This document shows, one piece after another, positions 7,438 through 14,993 of a stretch of DNA of 33,277 bases. The position numbers were made by a program, and so were the translations under genes. A model generated the notes under the pieces. It was not told the origin of the DNA, did no database searches, and was given only the letters and a program-made list of their open reading frames with translations. The stretch's first letter is position 1. Each line of letters starts with the position of its first letter. Source of the DNA: CAYMSF01 sp964542255 (GTDB taxonomy: Bacteria; Verrucomicrobiota; Lentisphaeria; Victivallales; Victivallaceae); contig CAZITV010000010.1 in assembly GCA_964542255.1 (NCBI GenBank), positions 1-33,277 of the forward strand, written 5' to 3'.

Positions 7438-8625
7438 TTATTCTGGAATAAATCTCAGTCTGCGTTTTGTAACGGAGTCTGTCTTGAATTTACTCCTGGT
7501 TTCCTTGACGACGAGCTCGCTGAGTGCAGTTGGTTCCATTCTGGTTTCCACTTCGATAACCGAATAGAGCCGGCTATCAAATTCCCGTGGCCAAACATAA
7601 GAAATATTTTGATTTTTTCTCAGTCCGGCAATTAACTTATCGAACATTTCTTTATCAATTTTATTAAATTCTAATTGTACTTTAGCGCCTAAATCAAGCT
7701 CAACAATCCATTTCGCCATGATTTTTCGAAAAATACTGTAGGCATTATCTTGTTCAGTACTTTTGGTTTTTCCACTTAAAATATTAATCAAGTACTGCCT
7801 AACCAGCTGATCCGGCATTTCATATGGCAGCGACATATTGCCTTCGCCGCGGAAAAACATTGTCGGAACATTGACCGTCGCGATTACTTCTCCGGTATCG
7901 CTCCATACGGCCTGCAGATTAACTCCAATTGACGCATCTCTCACCTGAACGTCCGGGAACGGTTCTTTCATCTTTCCCACCGAGCCGCTAATATTGGCAA
8001 TAATTTTAAAGTCTGAACTGCTGGAAATACCGGCTTTTTTGACCTTGCTTTCCAATTTATCGCCGAGTAGTTCCGCACGAGCTGATTCCCGGTCATCCCG
8101 CTCCTGAATAACGTTTTGTTTTAATACCTCGATTCCTGATTGCTGCGCCAACTCTTCGAGAACAGTTTGAGAAACCGGCATATCATTGTTAAATTCTCCA
8201 CCTATTTTTTCTTTTACCTGAATCAGCAATCTTGGTGACCCCATCCGTTTAACCAACAACCGCAATGCTAAAACCTGGTCCATTCCAGGAGAGCCTTTTG
8301 CCACCTGCGCTTTAATTTTTACGGTATAAATTTTATCCTTATTAGAATACTCACGACTGGTTATGGTGTACTCTTTGACATAACCGAAAGATGATGTTAT
8401 AACCCGGTCATATTCTGTCTGAAAGTTACTAACTTTAGACTCGCTGAGAATATCGACGCCGGCTCCTTGCCGCACGGCATCCCGTAATGCCTGCGCCAGA
8501 GCTTGCTCACCCGCCTGGTCTGGTGTTCCTTCTGCACTGCCTGACGCGGTAACTTCTTTTAAATCTTGTGCAGAAACAAATAGCGCGGACATTAATAAAA
8601 GCACGGACAACAACTTTTTTAACAT
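7438..8625 (-). CDS. Secreted FlgT/LPP20-like protein
   Basis: 395 residues with a cleavable signal (LLSVLLLMSALFVSA, then QDLKEV). Residues about 25-120 have the pattern of the FlgT N-terminal or LPP20-like domain: a small strand with ASGSAEG, a helix with ALAQALRDAVRQGAGV, and a region YVKEYTITSREY ending in a beta strand that is common to secreted proteins of this kind. Residues about 130-260 look like a CsgG/TolB-type alpha-beta domain (SPRLLIQVKEK, then helices and a strand FKIIANISGSVG). No flagellar gene is nearby, so a flagellar role should not be assumed. AAAGGTG six bases before the ATG is a strong ribosome site. The head-GIN gene ends 10 bases upstream, so they are an operon. Confidence 0.75.
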   Translation of the reverse strand: MLKKLLSVLLLMSALFVSAQDLKEVTASGSAEGTPDQAGEQALAQALRDAVRQGAGVDILSESKVSNFQTEYDRVITSSFGYVKEYTITSREYSNKDKIYTVKIKAQVAKGSPGMDQVLALRLLVKRMGSPRLLIQVKEKIGGEFNNDMPVSQTVLEELAQQSGIEVLKQNVIQERDDRESARAELLGDKLESKVKKAGISSSSDFKIIANISGSVGKMKEPFPDVQVRDASIGVNLQAVWSDTGEVIATVNVPTMFFRGEGNMSLPYEMPDQLVRQYLINILSGKTKSTEQDNAYSIFRKIMAKWIVELDLGAKVQLEFNKIDKEMFDKLIAGLRKNQNISYVWPREFDSRLYSVIEVETRMEPTALSELVVKETRSKFKTDSVTKRRLRFIPE

Positions 8626-8635
8626 TTTTTCACCT

Positions 8636-9352
8636 TTATTCTATGGGGTTAACAGAGCCGGCACCGTCTATATTTTTAACGATTTTCTCTGGATTATTTT
8701 TATAATATATGGATGCGGCGCCTGAAGCTGAGGCATCAAGCGCTTTAGATGCATTAACTTTAACATTGGTCGCGCCGGCAGCGTTAATTACTGCAGTTTC
8801 CGCGGCAAGCGCCGATGCATCTAAATTAACTGCTCCGTCAATATTTATAATTAATCTACCGCAATGCCCAGATAAGAAAATTTCTCCTGCAGCTTTAGAA
8901 TAAACTACAAATTTTTCCTGACCAGAAATTTCCGCCTCACAATCAACGGCACCGGTCAAATTCAATTCTGTTAACTCGGGCACAATTATCTGGATTTTAA
9001 CCTCTTGCTCTTGATTAAAATTTTTTGCCTTTTCAATGACAAGTTTTTCTTGCTCAACCTTAACGCTAAACTGTTTAACATCAGCATCACTGCCTGATAT
9101 CTCGATCTGGTATTTTTTTCCTGGCACGATTTTTAGCTTAACCGCGCCTGAAACTGTTGCCGAGGAGAATTTTGTCACGTTTTTAGTTAATGAAATTTGC
9201 GGGGTCGTTTTTTTGACTGTTTCAACTCCAAACGAGATCCCGCTATTGGTTGCGGAAGAACTATCGTGAATGTTGATAACATTATCCTGCCGGTCAGAAA
9301 TAACTGTCGCGGCAAAAACACAGCTGAGCAACGTATATGTTAATAAAACCAT
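8636..9352 (-). CDS. Secreted head-GIN domain protein (DUF2807-like)
   Basis: About 238 residues. The N-terminus is a signal peptide (LLTYTLLSCVFAATV). The mature protein matches the putative auto-transporter adhesin head-GIN family: an opening strand VSGAVKLKIVPGKKYQIEI, a stretch of the form KQFSVKVEQEKLVIEK, then repeated short parallel beta rungs (LTGAVDCEAEISG, IDGAVNLDASAL, NAAGATNVKVNAS, SASGAASIYYK, IDGAGSVNPI). This repeating G-A-V/S turn suggests a right-handed beta helix on the outside of the cell. ATG at 9352 was chosen; a GTG at 9364 would add four residues. The function of this family is not known. It is the first gene of a pair with the FlgT-like protein. Confidence 0.85.
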   Translation of the reverse strand: MVLLTYTLLSCVFAATVISDRQDNVINIHDSSSATNSGISFGVETVKKTTPQISLTKNVTKFSSATVSGAVKLKIVPGKKYQIEISGSDADVKQFSVKVEQEKLVIEKAKNFNQEQEVKIQIIVPELTELNLTGAVDCEAEISGQEKFVVYSKAAGEIFLSGHCGRLIINIDGAVNLDASALAAETAVINAAGATNVKVNASKALDASASGAASIYYKNNPEKIVKNIDGAGSVNPIE

Positions 9353-9437
9353 TTGACTCTGCACCTATGTTATAACAGCAATAAAACCTGCAAACTACAA
9401 GCCAAAGACTATTCAAAAGATGCGTTTAAATCAGCGC

Positions 9438-10118
9438 TTAAAATTCATTAGCCATTGCCAATTCAGCGCGCCGCGCGTTGTGAATAAAAGCACGGCACAA
9501 ATTTTCCTGCAGCACACCAGTGGACGGGTCACGTAATTTTGAACAAGCATCAACGCCCATCGGTTTAAATGTTTGAATTGCGTCAGCAACATTTTCTGAA
9601 TTGAGACCGCCGGCAAGAATCACCGGCAACCGGCACTGACGCATAAATACATTAACCGCTTCCCAGCAGTAACCATTGTTTTTGCTATCGCCTATTTGTG
9701 CCGGAGAACGGTTAAAGCAGTCAAAGGTTACCGCATCAACCATTCCAAAACTTTTTTCAAGATTAGAAATGATATTCTGCTCATTGGTGTATGCGGTGAG
9801 AATAATTTTCCCGCCAGCCGGCATTATATCCCGCAATTTCATTAACTCCATAATCAAAATCTCTCCACAAATTTGCACGTCACGAATATCTGTTCGGCGT
9901 ACAATATCGATGATTTCTTCGGCGCTCGTCAAATGAGTGACCAGAACCGGAGAAATATATGGAGGTAATAGCCGAGCCATGCGCGCCGCGCTGCTAGGCA
10001 AAATAAAGGCCGCTGATTTATGCAGTTGTCCTACCAGAAAGCCTATCGCGTCAGCCCCGCAGCCAACCGCTATTGCCATCTCATTTTCATTCTGTATTCC
10101 GGTAATTTTTATTCTCAT
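9438..10118 (-). CDS. TrpF-like TIM-barrel protein lacking the catalytic cysteine
   Basis: 226 residues, alignable along its length to phosphoribosylanthranilate isomerase: GADAIGFLVG after helix 1, VLVTHLTSAEEI in the third strand region, VILAGGLNSENVADAIQ near the C-terminus and GVDACSKLRDPSTG in place of the usual DVSSGVE..PG. The opening strand reads IKITGI where PRAI has VKICGI, so the general-base cysteine is Thr. The S-x-R substrate motif after strand 2 is KSAAFI, without the arginine. An Asp in VTFDCF could correspond to the catalytic acid. True isomerase activity is therefore doubtful. The start overlaps the end of coaX by four bases and has GGGAG about 10 bases upstream. No other trp gene is present. 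Confidence 0.8.
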   Translation of the reverse strand: MRIKITGIQNENEMAIAVGCGADAIGFLVGQLHKSAAFILPSSAARMARLLPPYISPVLVTHLTSAEEIIDIVRRTDIRDVQICGEILIMELMKLRDIMPAGGKIILTAYTNEQNIISNLEKSFGMVDAVTFDCFNRSPAQIGDSKNNGYCWEAVNVFMRQCRLPVILAGGLNSENVADAIQTFKPMGVDACSKLRDPSTGVLQENLCRAFIHNARRAELAMANEF

Positions 10119-10819
10119 CTATTATTTCTCTCCCATGCGATTCTAACTCCCTCTAAGGTACAAAGATTTCCCCCGTCCTTAATTTCAGGAATTGCGTTTA
10201 TTAAAAATTCTCTATCTCCGCCTATTCCTATAAAATTAACTGTTTTAGATTCAAACATTGTTTTAACCCTGTTCATCAATTCTCTAACCGCGCCAATTAC
10301 GCCTCCGTCAATACCCAGGCGCATCGCCCGCTCAGTATTGGTTCCTGCCAGCTCAGGCGGTAACTCCTGTGATAGCGGCAGTAATGGCAGTTGGGCCGTA
10401 AAATCATGCAGTGATCGCCGCAATAAATGTCGTCCAGGCAAAATATATCCACCACAAAATGAGTTGCCTTCAATTATTTCAAAGGTTATTGCCGTACCAA
10501 TATCTATACAAACCGCCGGTGATGGAACAGCGGTGGCGAGATATATAGCATTGGCAACACGATCTCCGCCTATTGTTGTTCTATCAACCTTGCTCATCTC
10601 CAGCCCGGTATTAACTCGTGCATCCACCCAAAAAATTGGAGAGTCCGCAAAAATTTTTTTAACTGCAGGAACCACGGTTGTTGCGGCTATTGGCATATTC
10701 TTCGGTAAAATTTCGCTGGATAAAACACTGGTTTTTGTAGTTTTTACCCCGGACATTTTTCCGTCAAAATATGTGGCTGTTTGCGTATGGGTGTTGCCAA
10801 TATTCATCAAGAATACCAT
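10115..10819 (-). CDS. coaX: Type III pantothenate kinase
   Basis: 234 residues; phosphorylates pantothenate in the first step of coenzyme A synthesis in the cytoplasm. ASKHA-fold motifs are in order: IGNTHT near the N-terminus, GGDRVANAIYLA, CIDIGTAITFEII and GGYILPG, then ERAMRLGIDGG. The family N-terminal motif is normally DxGNT, but here the first residue is Asn (MNIGNT). The second signature Asp (CIDIGTA) is kept. The Asp to Asn change could reduce phosphate or metal binding; without testing it may simply be tolerated. It overlaps the TrpF-like gene by four bases and follows the guanylyltransferase gene by 24 bases, forming a likely three-gene unit. Confidence 0.85.
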   Translation of the reverse strand: MVFLMNIGNTHTQTATYFDGKMSGVKTTKTSVLSSEILPKNMPIAATTVVPAVKKIFADSPIFWVDARVNTGLEMSKVDRTTIGGDRVANAIYLATAVPSPAVCIDIGTAITFEIIEGNSFCGGYILPGRHLLRRSLHDFTAQLPLLPLSQELPPELAGTNTERAMRLGIDGGVIGAVRELMNRVKTMFESKTVNFIGIGGDREFLINAIPEIKDGGNLCTLEGVRIAWERNNR

Positions 10820-10843
10820 TATTGCCCGCCTGCTGAGTCAGCC

Positions 10844-11935
10844 TTATAAATATTTTTTGAGTTCTGGCTTAGAACTAATTTTTTGCACCAACTCTTTAAT
10901 TCGCTGTGCTGATTTCGCATTACAAATCAAAGTAGCATCATCGGTATGTACCACAATCAAGTTATCCACGTCGATAGTTGCAATAAGATGCTTTGATTCA
11001 CCAACAATAATATTATTTTCAGAGTCAATTCCTTCATATAGTCCGCGAATAACATTATTATTTTCATTCGGTTTAATCTGATTTCTCAGCGCCGTCCAAC
11101 TTCCCACATCATCCCAATCAAAAATGCATTCTGCGACAATAACATTGCTTACTTTTTCCATTATCGCATAATCAATGGAAATTTTCTGGCAGGCAGGGTA
11201 TAATTCCAATAAAGACTGTTCCAGGGTGCCGTTTTTTTCTGCTTCACATAATTTTATTGCCGTTGTATTTAAACAAGGGATGAATTGCTGCAGCGCCGTC
11301 ATAATCGTGTCAACGGTCCAAATAAACATTCCACTGTTCCACTTATAACAACCTTCAGCAACTAATTTTTCCGCCGTTTTGGTATCCGGTTTTTCTTTAA
11401 ACCCAAGACTGCGGAAAAATTTTACCCCGTCTTTTTCTTCAGTAACAGCACCGCAATGGATATAGCCGTATCCGGTACTGGCGAAAGAGGGATTTACGCC
11501 AATAGTAACAATGCTCCCAGTTTGGGCTACTTCTGCACTTTTTTGCAAAACTTTTTGCATCCCGGTGGAATCCTGAATAGCATGGTCTGAAGGCAGCATA
11601 ATCATTACCGCATCATCTCCGCCGCGTGCTTTGACAACGCCGGCGGCCAAACCAATACATGGCGCAGTGTCTCTTCCAACAGGCTCGCCAATAATATTTT
11701 CTTTGGGAAGCTGCGAAAGCAATGAGCGCATTGGCGCCACATATTCCTGATTGGTTATGACAATTATATTCTCTAACTTAATCAGTGGCACCAAACGTTC
11801 AACAGTTTGTTCTATCAGTGTCAAATTACCGATCAGGCGCAATAGTTGCTTGGGATGCGAGACCCGGCTTTGCGGCCAAAATCTTTCACCCTTTCCGCCA
11901 GCCATTACTACGGCATAATACTTTTCATTAGACAT
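10844..11935 (-). CDS. manC: Mannose-1-phosphate guanylyltransferase, monofunctional
   Basis: 363 residues. Forms GDP-mannose from mannose-1-phosphate and GTP in the cytoplasm, supplying surface glycan synthesis. The pyrophosphorylase signature VVMAGGKGERFWPQSR is at residues 9-24 with SHPKQLL after it; EPVGRDTAPCIGLAAG and LPSDHA follow, then FKEKP and NSGMFIWTV. Length fits the single-domain form: the C-terminal cupin of the bifunctional isomerase type is missing. A GGGA sequence about 8 bases before the ATG serves as ribosome site. The phosphomannomutase at 30782-32095 provides its substrate. Confidence 0.93.
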   Translation of the reverse strand: MSNEKYYAVVMAGGKGERFWPQSRVSHPKQLLRLIGNLTLIEQTVERLVPLIKLENIIVITNQEYVAPMRSLLSQLPKENIIGEPVGRDTAPCIGLAAGVVKARGGDDAVMIMLPSDHAIQDSTGMQKVLQKSAEVAQTGSIVTIGVNPSFASTGYGYIHCGAVTEEKDGVKFFRSLGFKEKPDTKTAEKLVAEGCYKWNSGMFIWTVDTIMTALQQFIPCLNTTAIKLCEAEKNGTLEQSLLELYPACQKISIDYAIMEKVSNVIVAECIFDWDDVGSWTALRNQIKPNENNNVIRGLYEGIDSENNIIVGESKHLIATIDVDNLIVVHTDDATLICNAKSAQRIKELVQKISSKPELKKYL

Positions 11936-12050
11936 TTATCATATCCCTTAATAATTGTTGTAAATAATCGAACTGCATTATAGAATCTGATGCTGTGAAA
12001 CCCATCTAGGCAAAATTCTTCCAGATGTGATAATACCAAAAAATAATTTT

Positions 12051-13322
12051 TTAGCCAAGTTTTTCAATAATTTTAGTAAGCGGCAGAAAGAGCGCGATAA
12101 CGATAGTACCAACGACAACCGCCAACCCCACAATCATCAGCGGTTCAATCATTGAGGTCAATGCACCTACAGCGTTATCCACTTCTTCTTCATAAGTATC
12201 TGCTATTTTCTCGAGCATTTCGGGAAGTTTACCTGTTTCTTCGCCTACTTCTATCATACTTATAACCATTTGTGGAAAAATAGCCGTCGCACCAAGCGGG
12301 GCAGCGATACCTTCGCCTTCTTTTACGGCGTCATGAACCTTTTGCACAGCGCCGGCAACAACTTCATTGCCTGACGTTTCTTTTATAATACTTAATGCGT
12401 TCAAAATTGGTACACCGGAAGACATTAGCGTACCAAGTGTTCGCGCGAACCGGGAAATCGCAGTTTTGGAAATAATAGGTCCAAACAGCGGCATATTATA
12501 TTTGACCCAGTCCACACCGAACCGCCCTAATTTTGTTTTAATGGTTAATTTAAATGCGACAAAGATCCCGAAAAGTGCGACGAAAACAATCCAGATCTGT
12601 TCTTGTAAAATTTTACTGCAGGCCATAACAAATTGTGTTAATCCGGGAAGCGGTTCGCCAGCCAAAAGTTCATCAAATATCTTTTTAAAGTTCGGTACAA
12701 TAAATATCATCAACCCTGCAGTAACTAATGTCGCAATGGACAAAACCACTGCCGGATAAATCAACGCGGATTTAACTTTGCCGGCAATACTGGCGGCTTT
12801 TTCCATAAACAACGCTAAACGGTTAAGAATGATTTCCATAGCGCCGGCCGCTTCTCCGGCGCGAACCATATTCAAATATAGCTTGTCAAACGATTTTGGG
12901 TGCTGACCAAGCGCTTCAGAAAAGGTTGAGCCTCCCTCCACTGAATCAGCGGCGGCGCCTAAAATTTGCTTAACCAGTATATTTTTTGACTGTTTTTCCA
13001 AAGTGCGCAATGACCGAATTAACGGTAAGCCGGCGTCCAAAAGAATTGCCAATTGTCTAGTTAAAATCGTCAATTCTTTTCTTTTTATAACCGGTGCGCC
13101 GATTGAAATATTAAGATTGAAACCTCCTCCTTTTTTCCCTGACTTTGGTGCCGCCGCCACTGCTTCTTTTTTGGCTTTATCAGACTTATTGGACTTTATC
13201 ATCGTGATAAACAGCCCTTGCTTCTTCAATTCCGCCGCCGCCACCTCTTCAGTTGCAGCATCAATCTTACCCTTCTTCTCTTTTCCTGAAGCATCCATCG
13301 CGGTATAATGAAAAATCGGCAT
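12051..13322 (-). CDS. gspF: Type II secretion/type IV pilus inner-membrane platform protein
   Basis: 423 residues. GspF/PilC family: integral inner-membrane platform that couples the cytoplasmic ATPase to pseudopilin or pilin assembly. The N-terminal cytoplasmic part starts MPIFHYTAMDASGKEKKGKI, followed by a lysine- and alanine-rich linker at about 45-75. Two T2SF domains lie at about 88-210 and 290-412, each with the recurring pattern LTRQLAILLDAGLPLIRSL and ISRFARTLGTLMSSGVPIL, and helices that pass the membrane near 190-210, 235-260 and 395-415. A strong GGAGG is six bases before the ATG. It is divergent from dnaN across the AT-rich spacer. No ATPase, pseudopilin or secretin gene lies in this window, so whether it works in secretion or piliation cannot be decided. 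Confidence 0.9.
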   Translation of the reverse strand: MPIFHYTAMDASGKEKKGKIDAATEEVAAAELKKQGLFITMIKSNKSDKAKKEAVAAAPKSGKKGGGFNLNISIGAPVIKRKELTILTRQLAILLDAGLPLIRSLRTLEKQSKNILVKQILGAAADSVEGGSTFSEALGQHPKSFDKLYLNMVRAGEAAGAMEIILNRLALFMEKAASIAGKVKSALIYPAVVLSIATLVTAGLMIFIVPNFKKIFDELLAGEPLPGLTQFVMACSKILQEQIWIVFVALFGIFVAFKLTIKTKLGRFGVDWVKYNMPLFGPIISKTAISRFARTLGTLMSSGVPILNALSIIKETSGNEVVAGAVQKVHDAVKEGEGIAAPLGATAIFPQMVISMIEVGEETGKLPEMLEKIADTYEEEVDNAVGALTSMIEPLMIVGLAVVVGTIVIALFLPLTKIIEKLG

Positions 13323-13372
13323 TTTTTACCTCCAGTTCCATGCTTAATCAAGCTTAAAAATTAACACAGCCA

Positions 13373-13400
13373 TATTTAAAACAGTATTTACATACATCAA
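13373..13400 (-). promoter_or_regulatory. Candidate promoter of gspF
   Basis: Minus-strand TTGATG (13400-13395) followed after 16 bases by TAAATA (13378-13373), about 50 bases before the ATG. Both boxes are approximate and the region is AT-rich, so chance matches are likely. Confidence 0.25.
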
Positions 13401-13767
13401 CCACCGAAGTATATTAAACCGCTTTTGGTAAAATTTCAATTTTTTTTCTTTTTTTCTTTGTTAAAAACAAAATTTGATATAGCTTAACTTTGATGGTTAT
13501 AGAACATTTTTTTACAGTTCTAATTAAAAGTTATATTTATTACCGCCGTTTTTTAACGGGTTTTTATAATTTTATAGAAAATTATTTAACTGTTAATAAC
13601 ATTATGAATAAATGTAATTATATTGTGAATAAATTTTATAATTTGCAAATTGATAACTAATTGTATCAATTACTAATAGCCTTAGGTGATATAATTTAAT
13701 AAATTTTAAGCTTAAAATATAGTTATTAACACTATTAACAGGGTATAATAATAAAAATAATTTTTAT

Positions 13768-13796
13768 TTGAAATGTATAAAAAGATTATATATATT
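13768..13796 (+). promoter_or_regulatory. Promoter of dnaN
   Basis: TTGAAA (13768-13773), a 17-base spacer and TATATT (13791-13796) give a good sigma-70 match about 40 bases before the ATG. The predicted start of transcription falls in the DnaA-box-like site at 13801-13809, which would let DnaA occupancy affect dnaN expression. Confidence 0.5.
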
Positions 13797-13834
13797 TAGT
13801 TGTGAATAAATTTTATTGAACGAAAGGAAAAATT

Positions 13835-14926
13835 ATGAAAATCAGTGTAGAAAAAGAATCTTTACTAAAAGCAATACAGAGAGTTATAAATATTATCAGC
13901 AGTCGTTCTACTTTGCCTGTACTTGGGAATATTTTATTTGAAGCGGAAAATGATCAACTAAAGCTTACTACCACCGATTTTGAAATACGAATAACTACGC
14001 AGCTTAAAGCAAAAATTGAACGTGAGGGAAAAACCACAATTCCAGCTAAAAAGATTTTTTCTTTGGTTAGCAGATTTATTAGTAATGAGGTTGTAATAGA
14101 TTGTGATTCTGATAATCACATTGAAGTTGTTTGCGGTACCAGTAATTTTAAGCTAAACGGCATAGCAACCGATGATTTTCCTGAATCAATTGATTTTTCT
14201 GCTAATAAAGAATTAAAATTCAAAGAAAAAGATTTAAGCAGAATGTTAGAGCAGATTGTTTATGCGGTTAGTCTTGATGATACCAGAAAAGTACTGCATG
14301 GTGTTTTATTTTCAATTAAGGAAAATACTGTTACAGTAGTGGCAACAGACGGGAAAAGATTGGCATTAGTTGAAAAAGTTCCAGAATCTTTTAACGGGAC
14401 AGATGGAGATATTATTATTCCATTGAAAACTGCTCTGGAAATTAAAAGATTAATGGATGGTGGAGATGATGTTTTAATAAAAATAGGTGATAAACAAATA
14501 TCATTTACTACAACACTGGTTAATTTTACTTCAAAATTAATTGAAGGAACTTATCCTAATTACCGTCAAGTTATTCCAGCAGCATTCAGTAAAGGTTTTG
14601 AGATTAACCGCCAAATGTTTTTAGCAAAACTGGAATTAGTTTCTTTAGCACTTACAGATTTTTCTTCTTGTATGATAGTTAGTTTTGATAATAATCGTCT
14701 AAGTTTTGAGGCTTCCAGCACTACCGGCGAAGGTCGCGACTATATTGAAGTTGAATATACCGACAGCAAAGTTGATATATCATTTAATCCCAGTTTTTTG
14801 GCAGACCCTTTTAAACACGGTACAGCTGATAAATTTAAATTTAAATTTAATGATGGGTTCAGCCCAATTGCAATTGTAGGCGATGAAGGCTTCCTCTATG
14901 TCATTATGCCTATGAGAAACCGGTAA
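13835..14926 (+). CDS. dnaN: DNA polymerase III beta sliding clamp
   Basis: 363 residues, the usual length. The ring-shaped clamp holds polymerase III on DNA in the replisome. The protein opens MKISVEKESLLKAIQRV followed by SSRSTLPVLGNILFEA, the standard N-terminal helix and loop of domain 1; ATDGKRLALVEK marks domain 2, and the C-terminus has FLYVIMPMR, the terminal hydrophobic cleft residues that bind partners. AAAGGA eight bases before the ATG is a good ribosome site. Base composition is lower in GC than the surrounding genes. It stands alone, without dnaA or recF, and follows the AT-rich spacer with DnaA-box-like repeats. Confidence 0.97.
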   Translation: MKISVEKESLLKAIQRVINIISSRSTLPVLGNILFEAENDQLKLTTTDFEIRITTQLKAKIEREGKTTIPAKKIFSLVSRFISNEVVIDCDSDNHIEVVCGTSNFKLNGIATDDFPESIDFSANKELKFKEKDLSRMLEQIVYAVSLDDTRKVLHGVLFSIKENTVTVVATDGKRLALVEKVPESFNGTDGDIIIPLKTALEIKRLMDGGDDVLIKIGDKQISFTTTLVNFTSKLIEGTYPNYRQVIPAAFSKGFEINRQMFLAKLELVSLALTDFSSCMIVSFDNNRLSFEASSTTGEGRDYIEVEYTDSKVDISFNPSFLADPFKHGTADKFKFKFNDGFSPIAIVGDEGFLYVIMPMRNR

Positions 14927-14962
14927 TAAAGTATAATAACTATTCTGCAAATATTGTAAATA

Positions 14963-14993
14963 ATTCAATCAGATTATTTAAATCTGGTTGAAT
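14963..14993. terminator. Inverted repeat between dnaN and the radical SAM gene
   Basis: A 13-base stem with one G-T pair (14963-14975 with 14981-14993) and a five-base AT loop lies in the gap between convergent genes and overlaps the stop of the minus-strand gene. No long T-tract follows on either strand. Position and stem length favour a bidirectional terminator. Confidence 0.45.

Larger units (their letters stand above)
13323..13834. other. AT-rich spacer upstream of dnaN, candidate replication origin
   Basis: 512 bases without a credible gene and much richer in A and T than the flanks. Two exact matches to the DnaA-box consensus TTATNCACA lie on the minus strand at 13624-13632 and 13801-13809, both inside a 17-base direct repeat (TTGTGAATAAATTTTAT at 13623-13639 and 13800-13816). 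One-mismatch boxes are at 13603-13611 (minus) and 13723-13731 (plus). Gene orientation flips here, with the block to the left on minus and dnaN on plus. Many bacteria place oriC beside dnaN, often with dnaA, which is absent here. In such AT-rich DNA some boxes will occur by chance. Confidence 0.45.

Noticed and set aside
10020..11081. A 353-codon open frame on the plus strand
   Set aside because: It is antisense to coaX and manC, both of which have clear family motifs. Its translation has no domain and a composition typical of a shadow frame.
12000..12050. TAATACCA sequence before the gspF end as another element copy
   Set aside because: Only eight bases match the element end; the rest differs, so chance is sufficient.
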